A stretch of DNA of 64,000 nt from Caldilineae bacterium (GCA_020634555.1 JACKBK010000006.1:62001-126000); one strand, 5' to 3'; shown: positions 33,602 through 42,380, numbered from the stretch's first letter. Translations and numbers: made by a program. Notes: generated by a model from the letters alone, not told the origin.

Positions 33602-34203
33602 CTTCGTCTGAGCAGGTACCACGCCACCGGCCGCTCGCCCTGCAAACTGGGGCGGCGCCACAGCATCTCGAAATGGGGAGCGAAGCGCTGGGCGATCTCG
33701 TCCGCGTCAAAGCCGGCCGGGCCGGAATCCAGTTCCGTGTCCTGGTCGAAACCGTACATCAGGTAAAGTCCACCGCTTTCCAGCCGCCGGGCCAGCGAGG
33801 CAGCGTAGCGCGCCCGGTTGTCAGGGGAGAGGCTGTGCAGGCAGCCGATGTCCAGCGCGAAGGTAGCCTGCACCGGCAGAAACCCCAGGTCGGCCACGTT
33901 GCCCGCACAGAAGAAAGCCGGCAGGCCGGCTGTGCGTGCTTTCGTGCGCGCCCGTTGCAGGGCTGTCACCGCCAGATCAACTCCGTAGACGCTGAATCCC
34001 AGCCGCGCCAGAAACGCCGAGTTGGTCCCCGTGCCGCAGCCCAGGTCCAGCGCAACGCAGGGCGGCCGCAACGCGCCGCTGTCCACAAGCTCGTGGACCT
34101 CAGGCGGCACGATGCCCGTGTCCCAGGGCGTTTCAGCCATCTGGTAGCGTTGGTTCCACCAAGCGGGAGAGCCGCGGTCGTTGTTGGTAGCAAGATCGGT
34201 CAT
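33598..34203 (-). CDS. Class I SAM-dependent methyltransferase (TehB-like)
   Basis: 201 residues from ATG 34203. The N-terminal WWNQRYQMAETPWDTGIVPP is typical of TehB/thiopurine-type methyltransferases, followed by the SAM-binding LDLGCGTGTNSAFLARLG and DLAVTALQRAR. The C-terminal strands lead to WYLLRRS. Substrate unknown. It is divergent from the AbiEi-like gene, whose promoter overlaps the space between the two starts. Confidence 0.85.
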   Translation of the reverse strand: MTDLATNNDRGSPAWWNQRYQMAETPWDTGIVPPEVHELVDSGALRPPCVALDLGCGTGTNSAFLARLGFSVYGVDLAVTALQRARTKARTAGLPAFFCAGNVADLGFLPVQATFALDIGCLHSLSPDNRARYAASLARRLESGGLYLMYGFDQDTELDSGPAGFDADEIAQRFAPHFEMLWRRPSLQGERPVAWYLLRRS

Positions 34204-34216
34204 TTCGTGGATTTCG

Positions 34217-34245
34217 TTGCGGTAACTTCCCAATTGTGGTATATT
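34217..34245 (+). promoter_or_regulatory. Promoter giving a probably leaderless abiEi mRNA
   Basis: TTGCGG (34217-34222) and TATATT (34240-34245) with a 17-bp spacer. The expected start point falls at or next to the ATG 34252, and no ribosome-binding site precedes that codon. Confidence 0.5.
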
Positions 34246-34251
34246 GTTGCC

Positions 34252-34893
34252 ATGAAATTCAGCGAACTTGTTGAGATTGTCGGCGACGAACCGCTTTTCG
34301 AGACTGGCCTGTTGGTAGCAGGCGATGTAGACTTCGCCGCGCTGCGCAAGCAACTGTCGCGGTGGACTGCGGCCAGCAAGCTGTTTCAGTTACGACGGGG
34401 ATTGTACGCCCTTGCACCGCCGTTTCAAAAAATCAAGCCGCATCCGTTCGTGGTCGCCAATCACCTGGTCCAGGGATCGTATGTCAGTTGCCAGTCGGCG
34501 CTGGCTTACTACGGCATGATTCCCGAGCACGCGCCGGTCGTGGTTAGTGTCACGAATGCCCGCCCCGGACGCTGGGATACACCGCTGGGCAGCTTCCTCT
34601 TCCGCCACATCAAGAAGGATCTGCTAAACGGCTACCGGCTGGTGCAACTTGGCGGGCGACAGCGAGCGTTTGTCGCTTCTCCCGAAAAGGCCCTGTTGGA
34701 TCTACTCTACCTCCAACCGGGTGCCGATGATTCGGGCTACCTGCGTGAACTACGGCTGCAAAACCTCCATACTTTGGACACGGATAAACTACGCCGGATG
34801 GCTTCTGCAACTGAGCGTCCGAAGTTGATGCGCGCGGCCAAGACCATCGCCGGCTTGGCCTCTTCTGAAAACCTGGAGTATGAACCCTTGTGA
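34252..34893 (+). CDS. AbiEi-type antitoxin/transcription regulator, orphan
   Basis: 213 residues. The N-terminal winged-helix part (about 1-60: LLVAGDVDFAALRKQLSRWT, KLFQLRRGLYALAP) and the following VANHLVQGSYVSCQSALAYYG and SPEKALLDLLYL are hallmarks of AbiEi proteins, antitoxins of type IV AbiE systems that repress their own operon. Normally an AbiEii nucleotidyltransferase toxin follows with a stop/start overlap. Here the overlap GTGA is present but the toxin frame keeps only about seven codons, so this is an orphan. Confidence 0.82.
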   Translation: MKFSELVEIVGDEPLFETGLLVAGDVDFAALRKQLSRWTAASKLFQLRRGLYALAPPFQKIKPHPFVVANHLVQGSYVSCQSALAYYGMIPEHAPVVVSVTNARPGRWDTPLGSFLFRHIKKDLLNGYRLVQLGGRQRAFVASPEKALLDLLYLQPGADDSGYLRELRLQNLHTLDTDKLRRMASATERPKLMRAAKTIAGLASSENLEYEPL

Positions 34894-34910
34894 AGGATTA
34901 TCTTTTACAG
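34890..34910 (+). pseudogene. Remnant of the abiEii toxin start
   Basis: GTG 34890 overlaps the antitoxin stop and reads MKDYLLQ, matching the usual opening of AbiEii-type nucleotidyltransferase toxins. After that the frame enters the antisense of the permease gene that ends at 34905 and no toxin residues remain. This is inferred to be a deletion of almost the entire toxin gene. Confidence 0.55.
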
Positions 34911-35870
34911 CCCGCGTTCGCCGCGGATGTAGGGGACGCCCAGCGCGGCCGGCGCGCCGATGCGTTGGCGCATGGCGGCCCGGGAGCCGATGAGCAGGGC
35001 TACGATGGTCAGCAGATAGGGTGTCATCTTCAGGAAGAAGCCCAGGTTGGAGTTAGCAAACAGGGGATTGGGGAAGCCAAGGATTACCGCCGGGCCTTGC
35101 AGGTCCAGAATGGCCCGTTGCAGCGCGCCGAACAGATAGGCGCCCACGACCGCCCGCACAGGGTTCCATTGAGCGAAGATCACCAGACCGATGGCGATCC
35201 AGCCCAGGCCGGACGTCGTCTGAGCGCTGTACCAGCCTGGAGAGACCGACAAACTGATAGTGACGCCGGCCAGTCCTGCCAGACAGCCGCCCACGATGGT
35301 GTAGAGATAGCGCAGGCCGTAGACGCTCACACCCATGGTATCGGCTGCCTCCGGCTTTTCACCCACCGCTCGCAGATGCATACCAGGGCGCGTATACTTG
35401 ATATAGTACCAGACAAGCGGGATCAGCAAGTATCCCACGTAGACCAGAATACTTTGCTCCTGGAAGAAGATTGGGCCGATGAAGGGGATCGCGGAGAGTA
35501 CGGGAATATTTACCACCGGAATCAACGGCGGCGATTGGCCGGTCAACCCCTCACCCAGTACCAGCGCCAAACCGGTGCCGAGAAAGGTGAGCGATAGCCC
35601 GCTGACCACCTGGTCTGCCTGGAAGTTGATCGTGACCACGGCGTGCAAGATAGAGAGAATGCCGCCGGCAATCATGGCGGCCAGCACGCCCAGCCACGGG
35701 TTGCCGGTAGCCAGGGACACGCTGAAACCAGTCATCGCGCCGATCAGCATCATGCCCTCAACACCCAGATTGAGGATGCCTGATCGCTCAGCCAGCAGCT
35801 CGCCGATGGTGGCGAACAGCAGGATCGTGCCGGTAGCAATGCCCGCGTGAAGGATGATTTCGAGATTCAT
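34905..35870 (-). CDS. Nucleoside-type ABC transporter permease (YufQ/NupQ-like)
   Basis: 321 residues with about 8-10 membrane helices of the BPD_transp_2 family. Typical segments are GELLAERSGILNLGVEGMML near residues 23-42 and VSGLSLTFLGTGLA. It is the second permease of a BMP-type importer whose known relatives carry purine nucleosides. It overlaps the upstream permease gene by 4 bp and its stop lies next to the decayed abiEii start. Confidence 0.88.
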   Translation of the reverse strand: MNLEIILHAGIATGTILLFATIGELLAERSGILNLGVEGMMLIGAMTGFSVSLATGNPWLGVLAAMIAGGILSILHAVVTINFQADQVVSGLSLTFLGTGLALVLGEGLTGQSPPLIPVVNIPVLSAIPFIGPIFFQEQSILVYVGYLLIPLVWYYIKYTRPGMHLRAVGEKPEAADTMGVSVYGLRYLYTIVGGCLAGLAGVTISLSVSPGWYSAQTTSGLGWIAIGLVIFAQWNPVRAVVGAYLFGALQRAILDLQGPAVILGFPNPLFANSNLGFFLKMTPYLLTIVALLIGSRAAMRQRIGAPAALGVPYIRGERGL

Positions 35871-36985
35871 GCGTCGCTCCCTGCTGTGACGGGCGTCGTC
35901 GTGCGCTGCAGGCGAATGCTGTAGCGTAGCAGGACGTCGCTGCTGATGACCATGAAGAGAATGATACCTTGCAACATGGCGGCCAAACCGGATGGCTGGA
36001 TCTCCCTTCCGGCCACGATTAACGCGCCAAACAGGATCGAAACCAGAATCACGGCAAAGGGATTGAGTTTGGCCACCCAGGCAATAATGATCCCCGTAAA
36101 TCCATATTGGGGCGAGATTCGCTCCTGCAGGCGATGCACCACGCCGCTGATCTCGGACATGCCGGCCAGTCCCGCCAATGCACCGGAGAGCATCATGACC
36201 AGGATGATGTTGCGGGCGATGTTAAGACCGGCGTAGCGCGCTGCGTTCGGGTTATCACCGATAAGCTTGATCTCATAGCCCCAGCGGCTGCGGTCGAAGA
36301 TCCACCACACAAGGACGGCAGCCAGCAAGGCAACCACAAACCCCAGATGAAGGGTGATGCCGGAAAGGGTGGGATATTCGCGGGCATAGTCGGCAAGCCG
36401 GGGCAGCCAGTAGCCTCGTTCGAAGAGGCGGGTCATCTGGAAGCCGCCCTCGCTCCAGCGGTCAAAGATCCAGAAGTTGTTCCAAAGGATGGCTACGTAG
36501 TTCAGCATCAGCGTGGTAATGATCTCGCTGACGGCGAATTTGGCCTTCAGGAAGCCGGGAACAAAGCCCCAGATCGCGCCGCCGATCATGCCCATGACAG
36601 CCATGGCCAGCAGAATGAGCGGTTTCGGTGCGTCGGGAGGCAGGATGGGAACCAACACAACCAGGCTGGCAAAAAAGGCGCCCATGTAGAACTGGCCTTC
36701 CGCCCCGATGTTCCACAGTTTCATCCTGAAAGCTACCGAACAGGCCAAACCCACCAGGATCAACGGGGTCGCCTTGACCAGCGTGTCGGAAATAGTAGCC
36801 ACACTGCCAAAGGTGGCGCTCCAGAAGAACTTGCCCACCTGAACGGGATCGCCGCCGATCAGCTTCAGGATGATGCCGCTGATGATGAAGGCCAGGATCA
36901 CGGCTGCCAGGGAGGTGGCGGCCGGTAGCCATTTGGGGTAGTCCTCGGTCCGTTTTTCCACAACCAGATCGACCGGTAGCCTCAT
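35867..36985 (-). CDS. Nucleoside-type ABC transporter permease (YufP/NupP-like)
   Basis: 372 residues, about ten membrane helices, with the family motif KLWNIGAEGQFYMGAFFAS and AVSEIITTLMLNYVAI. It forms the membrane channel with the permease at 34905. It overlaps the ATPase gene by 4 bp, so the three transporter genes are co-translated. Confidence 0.88.
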   Translation of the reverse strand: MRLPVDLVVEKRTEDYPKWLPAATSLAAVILAFIISGIILKLIGGDPVQVGKFFWSATFGSVATISDTLVKATPLILVGLACSVAFRMKLWNIGAEGQFYMGAFFASLVVLVPILPPDAPKPLILLAMAVMGMIGGAIWGFVPGFLKAKFAVSEIITTLMLNYVAILWNNFWIFDRWSEGGFQMTRLFERGYWLPRLADYAREYPTLSGITLHLGFVVALLAAVLVWWIFDRSRWGYEIKLIGDNPNAARYAGLNIARNIILVMMLSGALAGLAGMSEISGVVHRLQERISPQYGFTGIIIAWVAKLNPFAVILVSILFGALIVAGREIQPSGLAAMLQGIILFMVISSDVLLRYSIRLQRTTTPVTAGSDA

Positions 36986-38529
36986 GGTGCTGCCTCCTGT
37001 TCCTGTTCGATCTCTTCCAGCCGAGTGCCCATCATCATCTGGCCAACGGTGTCGATATCTGCGTCTTCCGCCGGGAGAATGCCCATAATCTGCCCGTGAA
37101 AGATCACCGCAATGCGATCGCTCAAACTGAAAAGCTCCTCCAGCTCTTCCGAGATCAGCAGCACTGCGGTGCCAGTCGATCGTTGCTCCAACAGAAGACG
37201 CTGGATCGCCTCGATGGCGCCCACATCAAGCCCGCGGGTGGGCTGCACTGCCACCATCAATTTCGGGTCGGTGGAGATCTCTCTCGCCAGAATCACCTTC
37301 TGCAGATTGCCGCCGGACAACTTGCGCGCCAGTGTACGGACTCCCGGAGCCAGGATACCGTAGGACTCCTTGAGCTTGCGGGCGTAGATGCGGGCATTGC
37401 TACGGTTGATAGTGACACCGTTGCCGATGGGTGCCTCGCGGTAGTTCTTCATGATGCTGTTTTCGGTGATGGACAGGTTGGGCGCCGTTCCCACGTGGGT
37501 GCGGTCCTCCGGCACATGGGCCACGCCGTTCTTAATCGCCAGAATAGGCGGCGCGTTGGCCAGATCTCTGCCATCGATGGTGATCTGGCCGCGACACGCC
37601 CGCAGACCGGTGATGCATTCCGCCAGCTCGCTTTGGCCATTGCCCGCCACCCCGGCGAAGCCCAGAATTTCGCCTGCATGAACATCGAACGAAACGCCGC
37701 GCAACGCAGGAACCCCCTTGTTGTTCGACGCTTGAAGATCGCGCACGGAAAGAACTACCTCGCCCGGCTTCTGGGCAGTTCGCTCCACATCGAATACCAC
37801 GTCCCGCCCTACCATCAACTGGGCCAGCTTGCGTTTGTCGAGGCCGGCAATGTCGATCCCTTCGGCGGTGACGACACCTTTGCGCAACACGGTGATGCGG
37901 TCGGCCACCTGTTCAACTTCGTGGAGCTTGTGGCTGATGAAGATGATGGACTTGCCCTGGTCTACCAGAGACCGCATGGTTGCCATCAACTCATCGATCT
38001 CTTGCGGGGCCAGCACAGCCGTCGGCTCGTCCAGAATCAGTATCTCTGCGCCTCGGTAGAGGGTCTTGAGAATCTCAACGCGTTGCTGCTCGCCCACAGA
38101 AAGCTGCCAGATCTTCGATTTCACATCCACATAAAGACCATACTGCTTCTGTAAAGCCAGAATTTCTTCGTCGTATTTGGCAAGGTTGATGTGGAAACGA
38201 GGCGTGGATAGGCCCAGCAAGATGTTCTCGGTAGCCGTTTGGGTGGGCACGAGCATAAAATGCTGATGCACCATACCGATCCCGCAGGCAATGGCATCCC
38301 GCGGGGAATGAAAATCTGCCACTTCTCCGTTGATCTTGATGATACCGGAGGTGGGACGATAAAGGCCGGCGAGCGCGTTCATCAACGTGCTCTTGCCTGC
38401 GCCGTTTTCCCCCAGCAGGGCATGGATTTCGCCCTTCTTGAGCACCAGATTGACGTGATCGTTTGCCAGGACGCCGGGAAAGCGGATGACGATGTCCTTC
38501 ATCTCGACAGCGTTGGGGTGTGTTTCCAT
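36982..38529 (-). CDS. ABC transporter ATP-binding protein with two ATPase domains (YufO/NupO-like)
   Basis: 515 residues carrying two ABC domains. The first has Walker A GENGAGKST (40-48), signature LSVGEQQRVEI and Walker B ILILDEPTAVL. The second has a degenerate Walker A (VAGNGQSELA), the signature LSGGNLQKVILAREI and ATRGLD-like VQPTRGLDVGA. The double-domain form with one degenerate P-loop is typical of ribose/nucleoside importers (RbsA, YufO). AAGG precedes the ATG. Confidence 0.92.
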   Translation of the reverse strand: METHPNAVEMKDIVIRFPGVLANDHVNLVLKKGEIHALLGENGAGKSTLMNALAGLYRPTSGIIKINGEVADFHSPRDAIACGIGMVHQHFMLVPTQTATENILLGLSTPRFHINLAKYDEEILALQKQYGLYVDVKSKIWQLSVGEQQRVEILKTLYRGAEILILDEPTAVLAPQEIDELMATMRSLVDQGKSIIFISHKLHEVEQVADRITVLRKGVVTAEGIDIAGLDKRKLAQLMVGRDVVFDVERTAQKPGEVVLSVRDLQASNNKGVPALRGVSFDVHAGEILGFAGVAGNGQSELAECITGLRACRGQITIDGRDLANAPPILAIKNGVAHVPEDRTHVGTAPNLSITENSIMKNYREAPIGNGVTINRSNARIYARKLKESYGILAPGVRTLARKLSGGNLQKVILAREISTDPKLMVAVQPTRGLDVGAIEAIQRLLLEQRSTGTAVLLISEELEELFSLSDRIAVIFHGQIMGILPAEDADIDTVGQMMMGTRLEEIEQEQEAAP

Positions 38530-38673
38530 GAAGGTTTCCTTATGCAGTTTACCGGAGTGGAGTCGTTGTTGAGCCGAATCGACGAAAGGCCGGGAGGTTT
38601 AGCACAGCATCCCGGCGGGCGTGTCAAGCCAATTACCGACTCAAATTCATAAACCGGTGATGGGGGGACGTTG

Positions 38674-38707
38674 AAAAAAGCAAGGCGGCCTCTCGGCCGC
38701 CTTGCTT
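38674..38707 (-). terminator. Intrinsic terminator between the binding protein and ATPase genes
   Basis: On the minus strand a stem AAGCAAGGCGGCC/GGCCGCCTTGCTT with loop GAGA is followed by six T. It lies 10 bp after the stop of the binding-protein gene and 145 bp before the ATPase start, so it would reduce transcription of the downstream permease genes relative to the binding protein. Confidence 0.85.
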
Positions 38708-38716
38708 GACTGAAGA

Positions 38717-40003
38717 CTAATCCAGGGAGGGCAGCTCCGCTGAGATGTTTTCGTTCCACCAGTACATGCAGGTCTCGCACTCACTGCCGAACTCTTTGAA
38801 GCCGTCCAGGTCTTCCTGCTTCAGGCTTACGCCTTCTGGCACAACCAGGTTCCCCTGGTTGTCGGTGATGGGACCGGAGAAGACATCGAAACGATCAAGC
38901 TCGCCCGACAGGAACTTCATGTAGGTCTCCTTGATCATGGCCAGATCTTCTTCGGGGATCGATGCCACGCCCGGCATCAGCTCCTCGTCCTCGCCAAAGC
39001 CGAAGAGCCCCATGCCGCCGGTGTCGCTGTCGAAGTATTCCCAGCCGCCCACGTACTCACCGTTGCGCGACTGGTCGACAATGTTGGCGTAGACCGGGCC
39101 CCAGTTCCAGTACATCGACGTGAGGCACTGCGGGTTGGTGCAGTTATACTGGTAGTCGTAGGTGATGCCCCACTTGCCATCCGGTGCGGCCTCGGCGGGT
39201 GCAGGTGTGTCGGCGCCGGTCATCACTACCTGGGCGCCGCTGTCAAAGAGCGACGATGCGGCTTCCTTTTCCAAAACCGGATCGTGCCAGGTGAAAATCC
39301 AGCGCACATCGATGGTGCACTCAGGGCAGGTTTCCTCGACACCCAGGCCGAAGGCGTTGCCCAGCCGCAGCTCTTCGGGAATCGGGAAGGTAGCGATATA
39401 GCCCAGCTTGGGGTTGCCATCGGCCTTGGCCCTGGCGCCAGCCACCATGCCGGCCACGTACTTCATGTTCTCCATGGATCCCATCAGGTTGCCGAAGTTC
39501 TCGCCGTTGGCCTTGAAGCCAGAAATGTGGATGATGTCCACATCGGGGAACTCGCTGGCCACAATCTCGGAGGCGTCCATGAAGCCAAAGGAGGTGGTGA
39601 AGATGACGTCGAAACCTTTGCGGGCCAGGGAGCGAATCACCTGCTCGGCATCCGCGCCTTCCGCCACGTTTTCGACGTATGCTGTATGCACGTCAGCGAC
39701 GTTGTTCTCGACAAATTCCCGGGCCTGGTCGTGAGCCTGGGTCCAGCCGCCATCGTCATGGGGGCCGACGTAGACAAAGGCAACGTTGTACTTGCCCTCT
39801 TCAGTGGTCGGAATTTGGTAGGTGCCTGCATCTGTGCTCGTGTCAGCCGGCGCTTGGGCGGGCGCCTCCTCGGCCGGCGTATCCTGTGCTGAAGCCGATT
39901 GATCGGCAGCCGGCGCAGGGGTTGCGGCTGGCGCACAGGCTGCGACCAGCATGACCAGAACCAGCAACAGTGCCAGCAGGCTCCAAAGACGTTTGTTCGA
40001 CAT
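38717..40003 (-). CDS. BMP family substrate-binding lipoprotein
   Basis: 428 residues from ATG 40003, which follows GAGGAGA. Lipoprotein signal with VMLVAAC (Cys23), an Ala/Pro-rich linker to about 60, then the BMP/PnrA fold starting at KYNVAFVYVGPHDDGGWTQA. Relatives bind purine nucleosides or other small solutes for the adjacent ABC transporter. Two CxxC-like pieces, ETCPECTID and SECETCMYWW, are unusual for a lipoprotein and may form disulfides or bind metal. Its own promoter is at 40148-40176. Confidence 0.9.
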   Translation of the reverse strand: MSNKRLWSLLALLLVLVMLVAACAPAATPAPAADQSASAQDTPAEEAPAQAPADTSTDAGTYQIPTTEEGKYNVAFVYVGPHDDGGWTQAHDQAREFVENNVADVHTAYVENVAEGADAEQVIRSLARKGFDVIFTTSFGFMDASEIVASEFPDVDIIHISGFKANGENFGNLMGSMENMKYVAGMVAGARAKADGNPKLGYIATFPIPEELRLGNAFGLGVEETCPECTIDVRWIFTWHDPVLEKEAASSLFDSGAQVVMTGADTPAPAEAAPDGKWGITYDYQYNCTNPQCLTSMYWNWGPVYANIVDQSRNGEYVGGWEYFDSDTGGMGLFGFGEDEELMPGVASIPEEDLAMIKETYMKFLSGELDRFDVFSGPITDNQGNLVVPEGVSLKQEDLDGFKEFGSECETCMYWWNENISAELPSLD

Positions 40004-40147
40004 AGCTTTCTCCTCGTGCTGAGTGGTTGGGCCAAGGGGCCAGTGAATGAAGGTCAGTGGGATGAGCCGGCAGAGTTGGGCGGTCTCTGCCAGGGTGGGA
40101 GGTTGGCAAGCCTGGCTGCGTGAGAATTGACAATCGACTGCGCGGAA

Positions 40148-40176
40148 AAGATACCGCAGAAAGCTGTTGTTGTCAA
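40148..40176 (-). promoter_or_regulatory. Sigma-70 promoter for the BMP transporter operon
   Basis: Minus strand: TTGACA (40176-40171), 17-bp spacer, TATCTT (40153-40148). The leader to the ATG is about 138 nt; I see no recognisable purine riboswitch in it. Confidence 0.7.
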
Positions 40177-40401
40177 TCTCGTCACCTGCCGCCTGGCTCA
40201 CACCACCGGCTCATCCACACAGCGATGCATCGAGTCTACCATGCTGTCGCAAATCCTGGTATGACATTGGTCATGTTTGAGCGGTGGGAGACCAGCAAAT
40301 ATGGACTTGCCACGGTTTGATGGTAAAATTCGGCCAGCCCGGTGCAGGAAATCTACACCTGAAGTTGGACCACAAGGTACTGCACTCAATGAGGAGGCGC
40401 T
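40177..40401. other. Upstream region of adenine deaminase, no gene seen
   Basis: Contains the remaining divergent spacer. TTGCCA (40307) and TAAAAT (40324) are only 11 bp apart, so no promoter for the deaminase gene can be called with confidence. A good ribosome site GAGGAGG lies directly before ATG 40402. Confidence 0.5.
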
Positions 40402-42114
40402 ATGGAATCAGCACAATTGCTTCGTGTTGCCCGCGGGGAAGAACCAGCCGATCTGGTTCTGCGTGGCGGCGCAGTGATCAATGTTTTCTCCGGGGAGATC
40501 GAACAGACCGATATCGCATTAGCCGGCGGCAAGATCGCCGGTCTCGGCCCTGGGTATGCAGCCGTGCAGGAGGTGGATCTGGCTGGCGCGCTGGTGGCGC
40601 CTGGCTTCATCGACGCCCACGTCCACATCGAAAGCTCCATGTGTACCACGCCCCAGTTCGCCCGCGCCGTGTTGCCGCGCGGCACCACGACCGTCATCAC
40701 CGATCCCCATGAGATCGCCAACGTCCACGGGCTGGAGGGCATTCGCTACATGCTGCACGCCGCTCGTCACACACCGTTGAGCGTCTGGGTCAACGTGCCC
40801 TCGTGCGTGCCGGCCACCGCGATGGAAACATCGGGTGCCGTGCTGCCGGCGGAAGATTTGCTGACGCTGCTGGACGATCCGGGCGTGCTGGGTCTGGCCG
40901 AGATGATGAACTACCCCGGCGTTGTTTTCGGCGATCCCGATGTGCTGGCCAAGATCGCCGGCTTCCGCGGGCATCCATTGGACGGCCACGCACCGGCGTT
41001 GAGCGGCCAGCAACTTAACGCCTACATCGCGGCCGGCATCGGCTCGGACCACGAGTGCACCACGGTCGAGGAAGCAGCGGAAAAGCTGGCGCGCGGGCTG
41101 TACATCCTCATTCGCGAGGCCACCAACGCCCACAACCTGGAGACGCTGCTGCCGTTGGTCACGCCGCGCAACAGCCGGCGCATCTGCTTCTGCACCGATG
41201 ACCGCCAACCGGCCGACCTGCTGGACCAGGGCGGGATCGACTACATGGTGCAGACTGCGATCCGCCGCGGCGTCGATCCGGTGACCGCGATCCAGATGGC
41301 GACGCTGAACACCACCGAGTGGTTCGGCCTGCACGACCGCGGCGCGGTGGCGCCGGGCCGCCGCGCCGATCTGGTTGTCTTTGACAGCTTCGATGATTTG
41401 CAGGTGCGCCGGGTCTATATCGCAGGGCGGCTGGCAGCGCGCGACGGCGCGCTGCAGATGGCGACTCCGGCCGCGCCACCTTTCTCCTTGCCGCAGAGCA
41501 TGAACATCGCCTGGGACCAGATCGACCTGGCTATCCCGGCCGCGGGCACGAAGGTCCGCGTCATCGGCGCGATCGAGAATCAACTGGTCACCGAGCACCT
41601 GATTCTGGAACCGCGACTGGCGGAGGGCATGGCCGTGGCCGACGTGGCGCGGGACGTGCTGAAGATAGCCGTCATCGAGCGCCATCATGGTACCGGCAAC
41701 GTCGGCAAGGGGTTCATCAAGAACATCGGTTTGAAGCGGGGCGCGCTGGCCTCGTCGGTAGCTCACGACCACCACAACATCGTCGTAGTCGGCGCGGACG
41801 ACACCAGCATGATGACCGCCGCGCGCGCCGTTGCTGCGATGGGCGGCGGGCTGGCGGCTGCGGAGGGGGAGCAGGTGCTGGGGCGCTTGCCGCTGCCGGT
41901 GGCCGGGCTGATGTGCGAGGAACCCATCGAGCAAGTCCGCGCTCAGTTCGACAACCTGCTTGACGCGGCGCATGCGCTGGGATCGCCCCTGCACGACCCC
42001 TTCATGGCCATGAGCTTCAGCGCGCTGGAGGTCATCCCACACCTCAAGCTGACCGATGTCGGCCTGGTAGACGTGGACCGCTTCGAGGTCGTGCCGCTGT
42101 TTGTCGCCCCGTAG
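40402..42114 (+). CDS. ade: Adenine deaminase
   Basis: 570 residues, the usual length of bacterial adenine deaminase, which hydrolyses adenine to hypoxanthine and ammonia. Amidohydrolase metal site: GFIDAHVHIESSM (with HVH) near 68-80, DPHEIANVHG, GHAPALSG, then CTDDR. The C-terminal adenine-deaminase domain has HHGTGNVGKGFI and VAHDHHNIVVVG. The divergent neighbour is a nucleoside-type ABC importer, which supports a purine salvage role. Confidence 0.95.
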   Translation: MESAQLLRVARGEEPADLVLRGGAVINVFSGEIEQTDIALAGGKIAGLGPGYAAVQEVDLAGALVAPGFIDAHVHIESSMCTTPQFARAVLPRGTTTVITDPHEIANVHGLEGIRYMLHAARHTPLSVWVNVPSCVPATAMETSGAVLPAEDLLTLLDDPGVLGLAEMMNYPGVVFGDPDVLAKIAGFRGHPLDGHAPALSGQQLNAYIAAGIGSDHECTTVEEAAEKLARGLYILIREATNAHNLETLLPLVTPRNSRRICFCTDDRQPADLLDQGGIDYMVQTAIRRGVDPVTAIQMATLNTTEWFGLHDRGAVAPGRRADLVVFDSFDDLQVRRVYIAGRLAARDGALQMATPAAPPFSLPQSMNIAWDQIDLAIPAAGTKVRVIGAIENQLVTEHLILEPRLAEGMAVADVARDVLKIAVIERHHGTGNVGKGFIKNIGLKRGALASSVAHDHHNIVVVGADDTSMMTAARAVAAMGGGLAAAEGEQVLGRLPLPVAGLMCEEPIEQVRAQFDNLLDAAHALGSPLHDPFMAMSFSALEVIPHLKLTDVGLVDVDRFEVVPLFVAP

Positions 42115-42295
42115 AATAGCCCCTTGTGGGCGTTCGGGAGTCCTCGGAACGGGCACAAGGCCCTATCCTACACGTACCCGCCGGACCGCCTTCGCAGTGT
42201 AGCACCTTGTCGATGCTCGCGTTCATCCTGTCGTAGGATAGCCCCTTGTGGGCGTTCGGGAATCGCCGGAACGGGCACAAGGCCCTATCCTACAC
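42111..42295. repeat. Two copies of a 61-bp imperfect hairpin element
   Basis: Copies at about 42111-42173 and 42233-42295, offset 122 bp. Each has outer arms GTAGGATAG/CTATCCTAC (one change in copy 1), inner arms CCTTGTG/CACAAGG and CGTTC/GAACG separated by symmetric mismatches. Both are followed by ACGTACCCGCCG. The first copy begins at the stop of ade. Function unknown; a paired terminator or dispersed repeat are both possible. Confidence 0.8.
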
Positions 42296-42313
42296 GTACC
42301 CGCCGATGAGTAG

Positions 42314-42351
42314 TTTGAGGAGTTCGCATGCTCACATGCGAACTCCTCAAA
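42314..42351. terminator. 17-bp perfect hairpin between convergent genes
   Basis: Arms TTTGAGGAGTTCGCATG and CATGCGAACTCCTCAAA with loop CTCA, located between ade (plus) and the META protein gene (minus, ends 42381). T-rich or A-rich flanks are short, so bidirectional termination is plausible but weak. Confidence 0.5.
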
Positions 42352-42380
42352 TCAAGGTTGGCGAGACGCTGACGCTGCGG

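Noticed and set aside
34890..35597. A 235-codon plus-strand gene starting at GTG 34890
   Set aside because: Only its first seven codons look like a gene start (AbiEii remnant); the rest is antisense to the permease gene.
40177..40401. Purine riboswitch upstream of adenine deaminase or the BMP gene
   Set aside because: No conserved purine-aptamer core with paired loops could be drawn on either strand, and no terminator or ribosome-sequestering alternative is visible.
40519..42156. Long minus-strand open frame (545 codons) opposite adenine deaminase
   Set aside because: A shadow of the high-GC deaminase gene; composition is Arg/His/Gln-rich and there is no ribosome site or homology.
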